Assembly: GCF_041154485.1 (NCBI RefSeq)
Contig: NZ_AP028669.1
Coordinates: forward strand, 1,178,001 to 1,242,000
Direction of reading: 5' to 3'
DNA from: Variovorax sp. V93
Lineage (GTDB): Bacteria > Pseudomonadota > Gammaproteobacteria > Burkholderiales > Burkholderiaceae_C
DNA length: 64,000 bases
Shown here: positions 10,264-18,661 of the stretch, one piece after another
Layout of the letters: each line of letters opens with the position of its first letter
Numbering within the stretch: the first letter of the stretch is position 1
Made by a program: the position numbers and the translations under genes
The notes under the pieces: generated by a model
The model's input: the letters and a program-made list of their open reading frames with translations, nothing else
What the model was told of the DNA's origin: nothing
The model's database searches: none

Positions 10264-10290
10264 TCATAAGGGCAATCGGGGGACTTTCAA
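10263..10290 (-). promoter_or_regulatory. Sigma-70 type promoter of groES-groEL
   Basis: On the minus strand a -35 box TTGAAA (10290-10285) and a -10 box TATGAT (10268-10263) are separated by 16 bp. The -10 touches the CIRCE element, so initiation would fall inside the operator. This arrangement fits negative control by HrcA; no clear sigma-32 promoter was recognised. Confidence 0.8.
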
Positions 10291-10322
10291 GGGCGCGGGC
10301 GCGCATCTGCGGCGCTGCCCGC

Positions 10323-11072
10323 CTATTCCGGCGCGTGCGACAGCACAAAGGAGAGCGATGCCAGGTGCTCCACCTTGTCGGTCTTGAGGGGATCTTCCGG
10401 CGGTGCGGCCCACTGGGCGGTGACGACGTTCAGCCCCTGGTTTCGCACCTTGATGACCACACTGCCGTCGGCGCCGCTTTCCATGGGCCTGGCGTCGGGA
10501 TCGTTGACGAAATCACTCAGCACCAGGGCGCCCGCCACGGGCTTGCCCTGGTAGAGCACGCGCAGGCGCAGGTCTTGCCCGAGCTTCTCGGGCAGGGCGG
10601 CATCGACCGGGACGATCTGCAGCGCATGCCCGGGCAGCGGCGGCAAGGCATTGCGCAGCGGGCTGCGCAGATGCACCGCATATTTGAAGTTGTGGCCGCT
10701 GGTGAGCGCGCCGGGAACTTCGTTCTTGCCCTTCTTGAGCCATTTGCCTTCCGGCGTCTTGCTCCAGATGCCGTTGTCGAGCACTGCCGCGACGATGGCG
10801 GGTTTCTCCCTGGTGTCCACAAGCAGCAGGCGCCCGTTCACCTCCAGGGCGGTCGGCACGGGCTTCCCGTATGCGTCATAGGCGCTGACCGCGGTGATCA
10901 GCGGCTGCCGCTTGACCGTATCCAGGTCGTCGGCGCCCTCGCCATAGATCAATGCGAGATCGCCCGAGCGCTGGGCAAACCAGATGCCGTGCGCCTGCGC
11001 GCCCGCGGAAGAAAGTACGGCCGCCGCTGCGAGCGTGGCCAGGGCGGCGATCCGGTGCAGCCTGTTCATCAT
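10323..11072 (-). CDS. DUF4198 domain periplasmic protein
   Basis: 249-residue secreted protein. A signal peptide (MMNRLHRIAALATLAAAAVLSSAGAQA split at AQA-HG) precedes a mature protein starting HGIWFAQRSGDLALIYGEG, the usual DUF4198 opening. DUF4198 proteins often accompany TonB receptors or metal (Ni/Co) transport genes; their biochemical role is not established. It lies 47 bp downstream of a TonB-dependent siderophore receptor in the same orientation, so co-expression under iron limitation is likely. The second Met, at 11069, could be the real start. Confidence 0.8.
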   Translation of the reverse strand: MMNRLHRIAALATLAAAAVLSSAGAQAHGIWFAQRSGDLALIYGEGADDLDTVKRQPLITAVSAYDAYGKPVPTALEVNGRLLLVDTREKPAIVAAVLDNGIWSKTPEGKWLKKGKNEVPGALTSGHNFKYAVHLRSPLRNALPPLPGHALQIVPVDAALPEKLGQDLRLRVLYQGKPVAGALVLSDFVNDPDARPMESGADGSVVIKVRNQGLNVVTAQWAAPPEDPLKTDKVEHLASLSFVLSHAPE

Positions 11073-11119
11073 TGGGAGTCCAGTCGAAAAAATGCGGATA
11101 CGGGGTGAATGCACGGGCT

Positions 11120-13225
11120 TCAGAGGTCCAGCTTCAGGCTGGCCACGACGCTGCGCTTGGCGCCCGGAATCACATACAGGTTGCCCCACGAGGCGGTGTA
11201 GAAGTTCCGGTTGAAGAGGTTGTGCACGTCGATCGACACGCGGGCGGTCTTGTTGATCTGCCAGAAGCTCACCAGCTTGACGGTGGTGTAGGCCGGCAGC
11301 GCGTAGGTGTCGGCGCTGTTGCCCGAACGGTTGCCGACGTAGTTGATGCCGGCACCCACCCCATAGCGGCTGCCGTCGGCCAGCGCATCCTCGCGGATGG
11401 CGAACAGGCCGGCGCTCGTCTTCGGGATGTTCACGATGCGTGTGCCGGGCGCCAGCGTTGCGTCCTTCGAGATCCGGGCGTCGACGTAGGCGAAATTTCC
11501 GCTCACCCGCCAGTTCCTGTCGATCTGGCCATAGACGTCCGCCTCGAAGCCACTGCTCTTGACCTCGCCGGCCGCCACGGAGAAGCCGGGCGTGTCGCTG
11601 GCCGTCAGCACGTTCGTCTTCTTGATGTCGAACACGGCCAGGTTGGCGCCCAGGCGCTGGTCCCGTGTCTGCAGCTTCACGCCGGCCTCGAGCGCGGTGG
11701 AGCGCTGCGGATCGAAAGCCTGGCCGTTCTTGTCGGTGCCGCTGTTGCCGCGAAACGATTTGCCGGCGGAGACGTACCAGGAACTCCAGTCGTTCGGCAG
11801 GTAGGTGAGGCCTGCGCGCGGCGAAACGGCATCGTGCTTCTGGGCGCTGTTGCGGTTCACGCGGTCCTCGATGCTCTGCCTGAAGTGGTCGTAGCGGGCG
11901 CCCACCAGCAGCTTCCACTGCGGCGACAGGCTGATCTGGTCTTGCAGGAAAACGGCGCTCGCGCGCTGGTGCTCGTCCGAACTGGAGGTGAGCGATGTGA
12001 GCGGTGGCCGGGGCCTGCCATAGACAGGCTGGTAGATGTCGATCGGGTAGTTGCCCGAGCGGAGGATCTCGGTGTTCATCCACAGCCTGGAGGCTTCCAC
12101 GCCGACCAGCAGCGTGTGGGCCAGCGCGCCGGTCGTGAACTTGCCTTCCAGCTCCGCCTGGAAAGAAGTGTCGCGCGACGGCAGCTGGCGCCAGGTGGCG
12201 CGGCGGTTGAGCGTCCGGTTGTCGCTGGCCAGCGAAGTCGCTTCGGTGTAGTTGCCGGAGAAGGTGCTTTCCTTGTAGCTCGCACCGATGCGCGCGCGCC
12301 AGTTTTCCGACAGCTGGCGGTCCAGGGTGAGCTGGTGGGTATTGCTGGTGAGCGTCATGTTGCCGTCGCCGGGCTCGTTGAGCACCCGGTCGCGCGGCAG
12401 GGTTCCGAGCAGGCCGCGAACGTTGATCAGCCCGCGGTCCAGCGGCGTTTTCGAACGCAGGAATTCGGACTCGTAGTTGAGCACTGTCTTGTCGTCGATG
12501 ACCCAGGTCAGCGCCGGCGCGACCAGGGTGCGCCTGTTGCTCAGCAGGTCGCTTCGGCTGTCGCCTTCTTCCACCGCCAGGTTCAGCCGGTAGGCCACGT
12601 TCTGGCTCAGCGCGCCGGTGCTGTCCAGCGTGCTGCGGCGCAGGCCCTGGCTGCCGATGCTGAAGTCGGCCGTGTTGCGACGCGTGAATTCCGGCTTTTT
12701 CGTGACGATGTTGATGGTGCCGCCGGGTTCGCTGCTGCCGTAGACCGCCGAAGCCGGGCCCTTGAGGAACTCGAAGCGCTCGACCGTGGCGGTGTCGCGC
12801 GGCGGGTTGTAGCCGCGCGATCCGGGAAAGCCGTTGACCAGGAATCCCATATCGGTACTGCTGAACCCGCGGATGCCGAAGTTGTCCCAGGTGCCACCGA
12901 AGTCGTTGAGGCGCGTGATTCCGCTGACAAAACCCACCGTGTCGGCCAGGCGCGTCGCACCCATGTCTTCGATCAGCTGGCTGGAGACGATGCGCACCGA
13001 TTGCGGCACCTCCCGCAGCGGCGTGCTGGTGCGCGTGGCGCCGCTGCTGGTCGTGGGGTTGTAGCCCCCGGATTCGGGCTCGGCGACAACATGCACTTCG
13101 GGCAGCGATGTGCTCGCAGGGTCCGGCTGTCCGGTGCCGGTGCCTTGTGCCATGGAGAGCGGGGAAATGGAAGCGAGGGGGAGCAAGGCAAAAGCGATGC
13201 GTGACGAGCGGATGCGGGATCTCAT
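11120..13225 (-). CDS. TonB-dependent siderophore receptor
   Basis: 701-residue outer-membrane receptor. A signal peptide ends at SMA-QG, followed by a plug domain (TPLREVPQSVRIVSSQLIEDMG, then FEFLKGPASAVYGSSEPGGTINIVTKKP near 145-170) and a 22-strand barrel ending in a C-terminal hydrophobic residue (ASLKLDL). The plug motifs are those of ferric-siderophore receptors (FhuE/FpvA/FoxA group). A Fur-box palindrome lies 29-49 bp upstream of the start. It is followed by a DUF4198 gene. The exact siderophore cannot be deduced. Confidence 0.93.
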   Translation of the reverse strand: MRSRIRSSRIAFALLPLASISPLSMAQGTGTGQPDPASTSLPEVHVVAEPESGGYNPTTSSGATRTSTPLREVPQSVRIVSSQLIEDMGATRLADTVGFVSGITRLNDFGGTWDNFGIRGFSSTDMGFLVNGFPGSRGYNPPRDTATVERFEFLKGPASAVYGSSEPGGTINIVTKKPEFTRRNTADFSIGSQGLRRSTLDSTGALSQNVAYRLNLAVEEGDSRSDLLSNRRTLVAPALTWVIDDKTVLNYESEFLRSKTPLDRGLINVRGLLGTLPRDRVLNEPGDGNMTLTSNTHQLTLDRQLSENWRARIGASYKESTFSGNYTEATSLASDNRTLNRRATWRQLPSRDTSFQAELEGKFTTGALAHTLLVGVEASRLWMNTEILRSGNYPIDIYQPVYGRPRPPLTSLTSSSDEHQRASAVFLQDQISLSPQWKLLVGARYDHFRQSIEDRVNRNSAQKHDAVSPRAGLTYLPNDWSSWYVSAGKSFRGNSGTDKNGQAFDPQRSTALEAGVKLQTRDQRLGANLAVFDIKKTNVLTASDTPGFSVAAGEVKSSGFEADVYGQIDRNWRVSGNFAYVDARISKDATLAPGTRIVNIPKTSAGLFAIREDALADGSRYGVGAGINYVGNRSGNSADTYALPAYTTVKLVSFWQINKTARVSIDVHNLFNRNFYTASWGNLYVIPGAKRSVVASLKLDL

Positions 13226-13253
13226 TGAAAGTTGTTGACGTTTTATTTATAGT

Positions 13254-13274
13254 TAATGAGAATAAATCTCATTA
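13254..13274 (-). promoter_or_regulatory. Fur-box-like operator upstream of the siderophore receptor
   Basis: A perfect inverted repeat TAATGAGA-N5-TCTCATTA, close to the Fur consensus of GATAAT-type hexamers. On the minus strand a TACAAT -10-like box (13283-13278) sits directly upstream of it, so Fur-Fe2+ binding would cover the start site of the receptor gene. Spacing to the receptor ATG at 13225 is 28 bp. Confidence 0.75.
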
Positions 13275-13291
13275 CCTATTGTAGACGTCCG

Positions 13292-14896
13292 CTACAGCTG
13301 GTCGGTCGGCACGAACCAGGAAAACAGCAGCAGCTGCAGCCGCGTGAGCAGGCTCGAGTCGGGCTCGCTGTCGAGCACCTCGTTGTCCACGTCGCCGGTG
13401 CCTATCCATTGCACGTTCTCGCCGTCGGGCAGCAGCACGACGCGGTAGACGCCCTCGATGTCGTCGAGCTGGTAGGCATAGAGAAGCGCCTGGGTCAGCT
13501 CGAAACTTCGCACGCGAACGCCGAACTCGGTGTTCAGCCGCGCCGAGCGCGGGTCGAGGTTCATGGAGCCCAGCAGCACCCATTCGCGGTCGACCAGCGC
13601 GAGCTTGGCGTGCAGCCGGCCGCGCGCCTTCTTGAGCAGGTCGCGCAACTGCCGGTTGCGCTTGAGCTGCCGGGTGCTGACCTCGTACAGGTTCACGCCC
13701 AGCTTCAGCATGTCGACGCGATAGCGGTTGTAGTTGATGTTGACCAGCGGCTCGTCGCTGTCGGCCAGCGAATTGGTGATGACACTGATGCGCACGCCGC
13801 GCGCCCGGCCCTCGCGGATGCGCACCATGCCTTCCTCGCCCGGAATGAAGTAGGGCGAGATCACCACCACGTCCGAACGCGCCGTGGCGGTCATTTCATG
13901 GAAACGCGCGGCCAGCGATTCGGCCGGGGACGCGAGGGTGCCCAGCGCCTTGTTGGGGCTATCGGCCGCGGCATGGGCGTCGGCGCGCATCCACTTCATG
14001 CGGCCGACGTCGGCCAGCTGGGCGCCGAGCGGCGGATCGCCCATCAGGTCGGTGCCCTGCAGGGCGGCGGGCGGCGGGGCATGGGTCGGCGAGGTGGCGG
14101 CTTCGAACTCGGACTTCAGCGCCTCCGGGGTGCCGCTGGCGTTGGCGATCCGCTGGAGCGGGTAGACGACGTCGCTGTTCCAGTAGGTGTCGAAGATGCG
14201 GGCGGCCTCCGGAACCACGGGGCCGGCCATGATCAGTTCGAAGTCGATGAAGTTGGCGCCCTCGCTGCGCAGGAAATACTCGTCGGCCAGGTTGCGGCCG
14301 CCGGCAATGGCCATGGCGCCATCGGCCACGAAGAGCTTGTTGTGCATGCGATGGTTGAGGCGGCGGAAATCGCCGAAGAATTCCATCCAGCGCGTGGCCG
14401 AATGGTCGCGGGCGTTCACGAAGGGGTTGAACAGCCGGACTTCGGCGTTGGGTTCCGCGGCCAGGCCGAGCAGGAGGCGGTCCATGCCGGCCGTGTAGAA
14501 GTCGTCGAGCAGCAGGCGCACCCGCACGCCGCGCCGCGCGGCATCGCGCAATTCGCGCAGCAGCAGGCGGCCGGTCTTGTCGTTGCCGAGCTGATAGGTC
14601 TGTACGTCCAGCGAGGCCTGCGCCCGCCGCATCAGCTCGAAGCGCGCATCGAGCGCAAAGGAGGCCTCCACCAGCGGCCGGATGCTCGACAGGCCGTCGT
14701 GCGCGTCGTCCAGGCTGGCCGCGGCGCGGCCGAGCGCGGTGGAAGGGGAGGCGGCAATCGAGAGCGTTGGCGGCTCGGGCGTGCGCGGAGGCAGGCCGGC
14801 GCAGCCTGCGAGCACCCAGGCGATGCCGGTGGCCACCAGCCAGAGCGCCAGGCCGCGCAGCGCAGGAAACGAAGAGGCGATGAGCTTGTCGGGCAT
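13292..14896 (-). CDS. Phospholipase D-family lipoprotein (cardiolipin synthase C-like)
   Basis: 534-residue protein starting MPDKLIASSFPALRG with a lipoprotein signal (WVLAGC, Cys near residue 27). Two HKD motifs are present: HNKLFVADGAMAIAGGRN near residue 185-200 and HAKLALVDREWVLLGSMNLD near 430, the hallmark of PLD/cardiolipin synthases such as YmdC/ClsC. It would catalyse phosphatidyl transfer or hydrolysis at the membrane. Open frame continues upstream, but only this start gives a signal peptide. It lies upstream of one iron receptor gene and diverges from another, sharing a 184-bp region that holds a Fur-box-like site. Confidence 0.87.
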   Translation of the reverse strand: MPDKLIASSFPALRGLALWLVATGIAWVLAGCAGLPPRTPEPPTLSIAASPSTALGRAAASLDDAHDGLSSIRPLVEASFALDARFELMRRAQASLDVQTYQLGNDKTGRLLLRELRDAARRGVRVRLLLDDFYTAGMDRLLLGLAAEPNAEVRLFNPFVNARDHSATRWMEFFGDFRRLNHRMHNKLFVADGAMAIAGGRNLADEYFLRSEGANFIDFELIMAGPVVPEAARIFDTYWNSDVVYPLQRIANASGTPEALKSEFEAATSPTHAPPPAALQGTDLMGDPPLGAQLADVGRMKWMRADAHAAADSPNKALGTLASPAESLAARFHEMTATARSDVVVISPYFIPGEEGMVRIREGRARGVRISVITNSLADSDEPLVNINYNRYRVDMLKLGVNLYEVSTRQLKRNRQLRDLLKKARGRLHAKLALVDREWVLLGSMNLDPRSARLNTEFGVRVRSFELTQALLYAYQLDDIEGVYRVVLLPDGENVQWIGTGDVDNEVLDSEPDSSLLTRLQLLLFSWFVPTDQL

Positions 14897-15039
14897 GGGG
14901 CCTGCGGACGCACACGACGTGCGGCCGGGATCGTAGCCGCTTTGCCTTGTGGCGCGCCGCACCGCTGGCGCGAGCGCTGCCGGAACGCCCCCTTGTCCAG
15001 GCGGGGAAATCGGAACAAATGAGACTTTATAACTATTAG

Positions 15040-15058
15040 AATGCGAATCGTTCTTAAT
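15040..15058 (+). promoter_or_regulatory. Fur-box-like operator between PLD gene and second siderophore receptor
   Basis: AATGCGAATCGTTCTTAAT aligns with the 19-bp Fur consensus with several mismatches and sits in an AT-rich stretch with TATAACTAT and TATTAGAAT just upstream as -10 candidates. The receptor ATG is 22 bp further on. Because the phospholipase D gene diverges 144 bp away, the site might influence both genes. Confidence 0.6.
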
Positions 15059-15080
15059 AATGTTTCGGAGTGGAGAAGGA

Positions 15081-17201
15081 ATGAAGAGGTTCATGGCGGG
15101 GCGCAAGGTCGCATCGGTGCTGGCAGGCTGCATGGCGATTTACGTGCATCACCAGGTTCTGGCCCAGACCACGGCGCCCGGCGCCCTGCCGGAAGTGAAG
15201 GTCGATGCAAGCGCCGAGCTCGAAACCGCGACTTCGCCGGTGATCGGCTACCGCGCCAGGAACGCCGCCACCGCCACCAAGACCGACACGCCGCTGGCAG
15301 AAACGCCTCAGTCCGTGACCGTGGTCACGCGCGACCAGATGGTGGATCAGGGCGCAACCAACGTGCAGGACGCGCTCAACTATGCGGCCGGTGTGCGCTC
15401 CGATGCCTATGGCCTGGACTCCCGCACAGACAGCTTTCTAGTGCGCGGGAGCGAGCCATCCGGGTACCTCGACGGGCTGCAGATGAATTCCGCCGGCTGG
15501 TACACCGCGACTGCGCGCCCCGACCCCTATACGCTGGAGCGCCTCGAAGTGCTGCGCGGGCCGGCGGGCATGTTGTTCGGCGCCGGCACCGCAGGTGGGG
15601 TGGTCAACATGGTCAGCAAGCGTCCGCAGCAGCAGACATATCGTGAGGTGGGGGTGCAGATCGGCTCCTGGGGCCGCAAACAGCTGCAGGCCGACCTGAC
15701 CGGCCCGCTGACGGCGGACGGTGATTGGTCGTACCGCCTGGTGGCGCTTCAACGCAAGGCCGATACGCAGGTGGACTATGTACCGGACGACCGCTCGCTC
15801 GTCATGCCCTCGCTTACCTGGCGACCCAATGCCGGCACCTCGCTGACGCTGCAGGGCCTGTGGCAAAAGGACAAGACTGGCAGCACGTCGCAGTTCTTCC
15901 CTTGGCAGGGCACCATCTTGCCGAATGTCAATGGCCCGCTGCCGGTCAACCGGTTCATCGGCGAGCCGGGCGACGGTTACGACACCGAGCGCAAGACCTT
16001 CGGCTGGCTGTTCGAGCATAAATTCAATGACCAGTGGACCTTTCGGCAGAACTTCCGCATGTCGCGGACGTTCAACGACTCGCACTACCACTACGGTGAC
16101 TTCTTTTCGCTTCCTGGTGGCTGGGGGCTGGACCCCGTCGGTCAGCGCCTGCTTGGCCGTGTCAATGACAAGTCGCTGACCTGGACTCGAATGACAGGCG
16201 TCGACAACCATGTCGAGGGCCATTTCAACACCGGCGCGCTGCGCCATACGCTGCTGATCGGCGCCGAATATTCCCGCCAGCGCCAGGACAAGCGCGAGGG
16301 CTCTGCCTACAGCTCCATCGACGCCTATGCCCCTGTCTACGGTATCGGCTACGTGCCGGTGACCGAGTTCAACGACCGTCCCCGCACCACCCAGCGCAAT
16401 GCCGGCGTCTACGTGCAGGACCAGATGAAGTGGAACAACTGGATCTTCGTTGCCGGCCTGCGCCATGACCGCAGCACCTCGGGGACCGCGGGCAGCGCGT
16501 CGGAGACGACCAGCGCCGACTCGGGCCGACTGGGTGTGATGTACACGCTTCCTTCCGGTTGGTCGCCCTATGTCAGCTTCACGCAATCCTTCACCCCGCA
16601 AGCCGGCACCGATATCAATGGCACGCTGTTCAAGCCGTTGCGCGGCGAGCAGGTGGAGGCGGGTGTCAAGTACCAGCCGGAAGGTTCGGCGACGAGCTTT
16701 ACCGCCTCGGTCTACTCGCTCAAGGAAAAGAACCGCATCGTCTCCGACAGTACCAATCCTGATTACGGCCGACAAGTCGATTCGACGAAGAACAAGGGGC
16801 TGGAACTCGAGCTGAAGACAACCGTGGCGCGTGACCTAGATCTCATTGCCAACTACACCTACATCGACGTTGATCACAAGCTCACCGACATGCCGCGCAA
16901 TCAGGTGTCAGTCTGGGGTAAATACCGATTCTCCATCGCCGGTGTGCCGGGCTTCTCGGCCGGTGCCGGATTGCGCTACATGGGAGGTTTTCGCGACGTG
17001 GAGGGCAGCAGCGTGGGACCGCGCCTGCCTGCCGTGGCCCTGCTGGACCTGATGTTTGCCTATGAGTCGGACAAGTGGCGCTATGCCCTGAACATCAACA
17101 ATGCGGCCGACAAGATCTATTTCAGCACTTGCCTGTCGCGCGGCGACTGCTGGTACGGCTCGCGCCGAAACATCGTGGCCAGCGCGACCTACCGTTTCTA
17201 A
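15081..17201 (+). CDS. TonB-dependent siderophore receptor
   Basis: 706-residue outer-membrane receptor started at an ATG with a GGAGAAGGA ribosome site. A signal peptide of about 35 residues ends at VLA-QT, then comes an LPEVKV TonB-box-like stretch, a plug (TPLAETPQSVTVVTRDQMVDQG; LERLEVLRGPAGMLFGAGTA) and a barrel ending in SATYRF. It belongs to the ferric-siderophore class. Its codons are less GC-ended than its neighbours, with several CTA and GTA codons, which may indicate later acquisition. It is followed at 31 bp by the PepSY membrane protein. Confidence 0.93.
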   Translation: MKRFMAGRKVASVLAGCMAIYVHHQVLAQTTAPGALPEVKVDASAELETATSPVIGYRARNAATATKTDTPLAETPQSVTVVTRDQMVDQGATNVQDALNYAAGVRSDAYGLDSRTDSFLVRGSEPSGYLDGLQMNSAGWYTATARPDPYTLERLEVLRGPAGMLFGAGTAGGVVNMVSKRPQQQTYREVGVQIGSWGRKQLQADLTGPLTADGDWSYRLVALQRKADTQVDYVPDDRSLVMPSLTWRPNAGTSLTLQGLWQKDKTGSTSQFFPWQGTILPNVNGPLPVNRFIGEPGDGYDTERKTFGWLFEHKFNDQWTFRQNFRMSRTFNDSHYHYGDFFSLPGGWGLDPVGQRLLGRVNDKSLTWTRMTGVDNHVEGHFNTGALRHTLLIGAEYSRQRQDKREGSAYSSIDAYAPVYGIGYVPVTEFNDRPRTTQRNAGVYVQDQMKWNNWIFVAGLRHDRSTSGTAGSASETTSADSGRLGVMYTLPSGWSPYVSFTQSFTPQAGTDINGTLFKPLRGEQVEAGVKYQPEGSATSFTASVYSLKEKNRIVSDSTNPDYGRQVDSTKNKGLELELKTTVARDLDLIANYTYIDVDHKLTDMPRNQVSVWGKYRFSIAGVPGFSAGAGLRYMGGFRDVEGSSVGPRLPAVALLDLMFAYESDKWRYALNINNAADKIYFSTCLSRGDCWYGSRRNIVASATYRF

Positions 17202-17231
17202 CAGCTCACTTTCGACGAGGGCAGCAACGAC

Positions 17232-18419
17232 ATGAACAGCCGAAAGATCAAGACCTGGGCCTGGGTGCACAAGTGGAGCAGCCTCGTGTGCACCGTGTTC
17301 ATGCTGCTCCTGTGCATCACGGGCCTGCCGCTGATCTTCCATCACGAGATCGGGCACCTGCTGGGCACCGAGGTCGAGTCGCCCAAGATGCCCGCGAACA
17401 CGCCGCGCGTGAGCCTGGACCGCGTGCTCGAAACGGCGCGTGCGAAACACCCTGACCGCGTGGTGCAGTTTGTTTCGCAGCCCGAGGACGACGATGGCCT
17501 CTGGTTCGTCACGCTCACGCCAACGCCTGCGCCCACGGACGACTTCAAGTCGGTGGCGGTGGACGCCCGCACCGGCGCCGTGCTTGCCCAGCCCAAGCTC
17601 GACGAAGGCTTCATGTACGTGATGTTCAAGCTGCACGTCGACCTGTTTGCCGGACTCGCGGGCAAGCTGTTCCTGGGCTTCATGGGCCTGCTGCTGCTGG
17701 TGGCCATCGTCTCCGGCGTGGTGCTCTATGCGCCGTTCATGCGCAAGCTCGACTTCGGCACCGTGCGGCGCGAGAAGCGCCCGCGCCTGAAGTGGCTCGA
17801 CCTGCACAACCTGCTGGGCATCGTCACGCTGGTCTGGCTGTTCGTGGTGGGTTCCACCGGCATGATCAACACCTGGGCCGACCTGGTCATCAAGTACTGG
17901 CAGTACGACCAGCTCAGCGCGCTTCTTGCGCCCTACAAGGACGAGCCGACGGTGCCGGTGGCACAGCGCGCATCGGTGCAGCGCTCGATGGAGGTCGCGC
18001 TCCAGCAGACGCCCGGCATGAAGCTGTCCTTCGTCGCGTTCCCCGGCACCGCGTTCTCGAGCCCGCACCACACCACCTTCTTCATGCGCGGCAGCGAGCC
18101 CTTCACCTCGAAGCTGCTGCAGCCGGTGCTGGTCGACGCCAAGACGGCCCAGGTGACCGCCGCGCCGAAGATGCCCTGGTACCTGACGGCGCTGCTGGTG
18201 TCGCAGCCGCTGCACTTCGGCGACTACGGCGGCATGCCGATGCAGATCATCTGGGCGCTGCTCGACATCGCGACCATCATCGTGCTCGGCAGCGGGCTGT
18301 ACCTGTGGCTCAAGCGCGGCAACAGCGTGCCTGCTGCAGCCTCGCCGGTGGGCCAGCGGCCGCCGCATGGTGGGCATCAGCAGCCTGATCCGGCGCCCGC
18401 CATGAAGGTGCAGGCATGA
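17232..18419 (+). CDS. PepSY-associated TM helix domain protein
   Basis: 395-residue inner-membrane protein with four strong hydrophobic segments (about residues 15-37, 140-165, 190-215, 335-360) and conserved histidines typical of the family (WVHKWSS, IFHHEIGH, LHNLLGI, LHFGDYGG). PepSY_TM proteins next to siderophore receptors are associated with reductive release of iron from siderophores (FoxB/FiuB-like proposals). It sits between a siderophore receptor and the small membrane protein, whose ATG overlaps its stop. Function is inferred from family and position. Confidence 0.82.
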   Translation: MNSRKIKTWAWVHKWSSLVCTVFMLLLCITGLPLIFHHEIGHLLGTEVESPKMPANTPRVSLDRVLETARAKHPDRVVQFVSQPEDDDGLWFVTLTPTPAPTDDFKSVAVDARTGAVLAQPKLDEGFMYVMFKLHVDLFAGLAGKLFLGFMGLLLLVAIVSGVVLYAPFMRKLDFGTVRREKRPRLKWLDLHNLLGIVTLVWLFVVGSTGMINTWADLVIKYWQYDQLSALLAPYKDEPTVPVAQRASVQRSMEVALQQTPGMKLSFVAFPGTAFSSPHHTTFFMRGSEPFTSKLLQPVLVDAKTAQVTAAPKMPWYLTALLVSQPLHFGDYGGMPMQIIWALLDIATIIVLGSGLYLWLKRGNSVPAAASPVGQRPPHGGHQQPDPAPAMKVQA

Positions 18420-18598
18420 AGCCGCGCCACAGCTTCCGGCACATGTGGGGCTGGCCGATCGTGCTCGGCATGCTGACCACCTTCGGGCTGGTCTCGGCGC
18501 TGTTCAGCGACGGCGGCCTGGGGGACATGCTGGCCTGGTTCGCGCTGGGCGTTCCCGTTGCCGTGTGCGGCTGGTACGGCTGGCGCAGAAGAAGCTGA
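18416..18598 (+). CDS. Small two-helix membrane protein (60 aa) in iron-uptake operon
   Basis: 60-residue protein with an arginine/histidine-rich N-terminus (MKPRHSFRHMWGW), two hydrophobic helices (about residues 13-30 and 37-54) and a GWYGWRRRS end, so both termini should be cytoplasmic. It overlaps the PepSY gene by 4 bp (ATGA), which implies translational coupling. Similar short proteins follow PepSY genes in related bacteria as far as I recall, but I know no assigned function. It could be an accessory subunit of the PepSY reductase. Confidence 0.72.
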   Translation: MKPRHSFRHMWGWPIVLGMLTTFGLVSALFSDGGLGDMLAWFALGVPVAVCGWYGWRRRS

Positions 18599-18661
18599 AT
18601 CCGGCCCGACCGGGTTCCTGCTAGTACGGGCAGGGGCGCGCGCCGACGCAGAATCGGCGCA

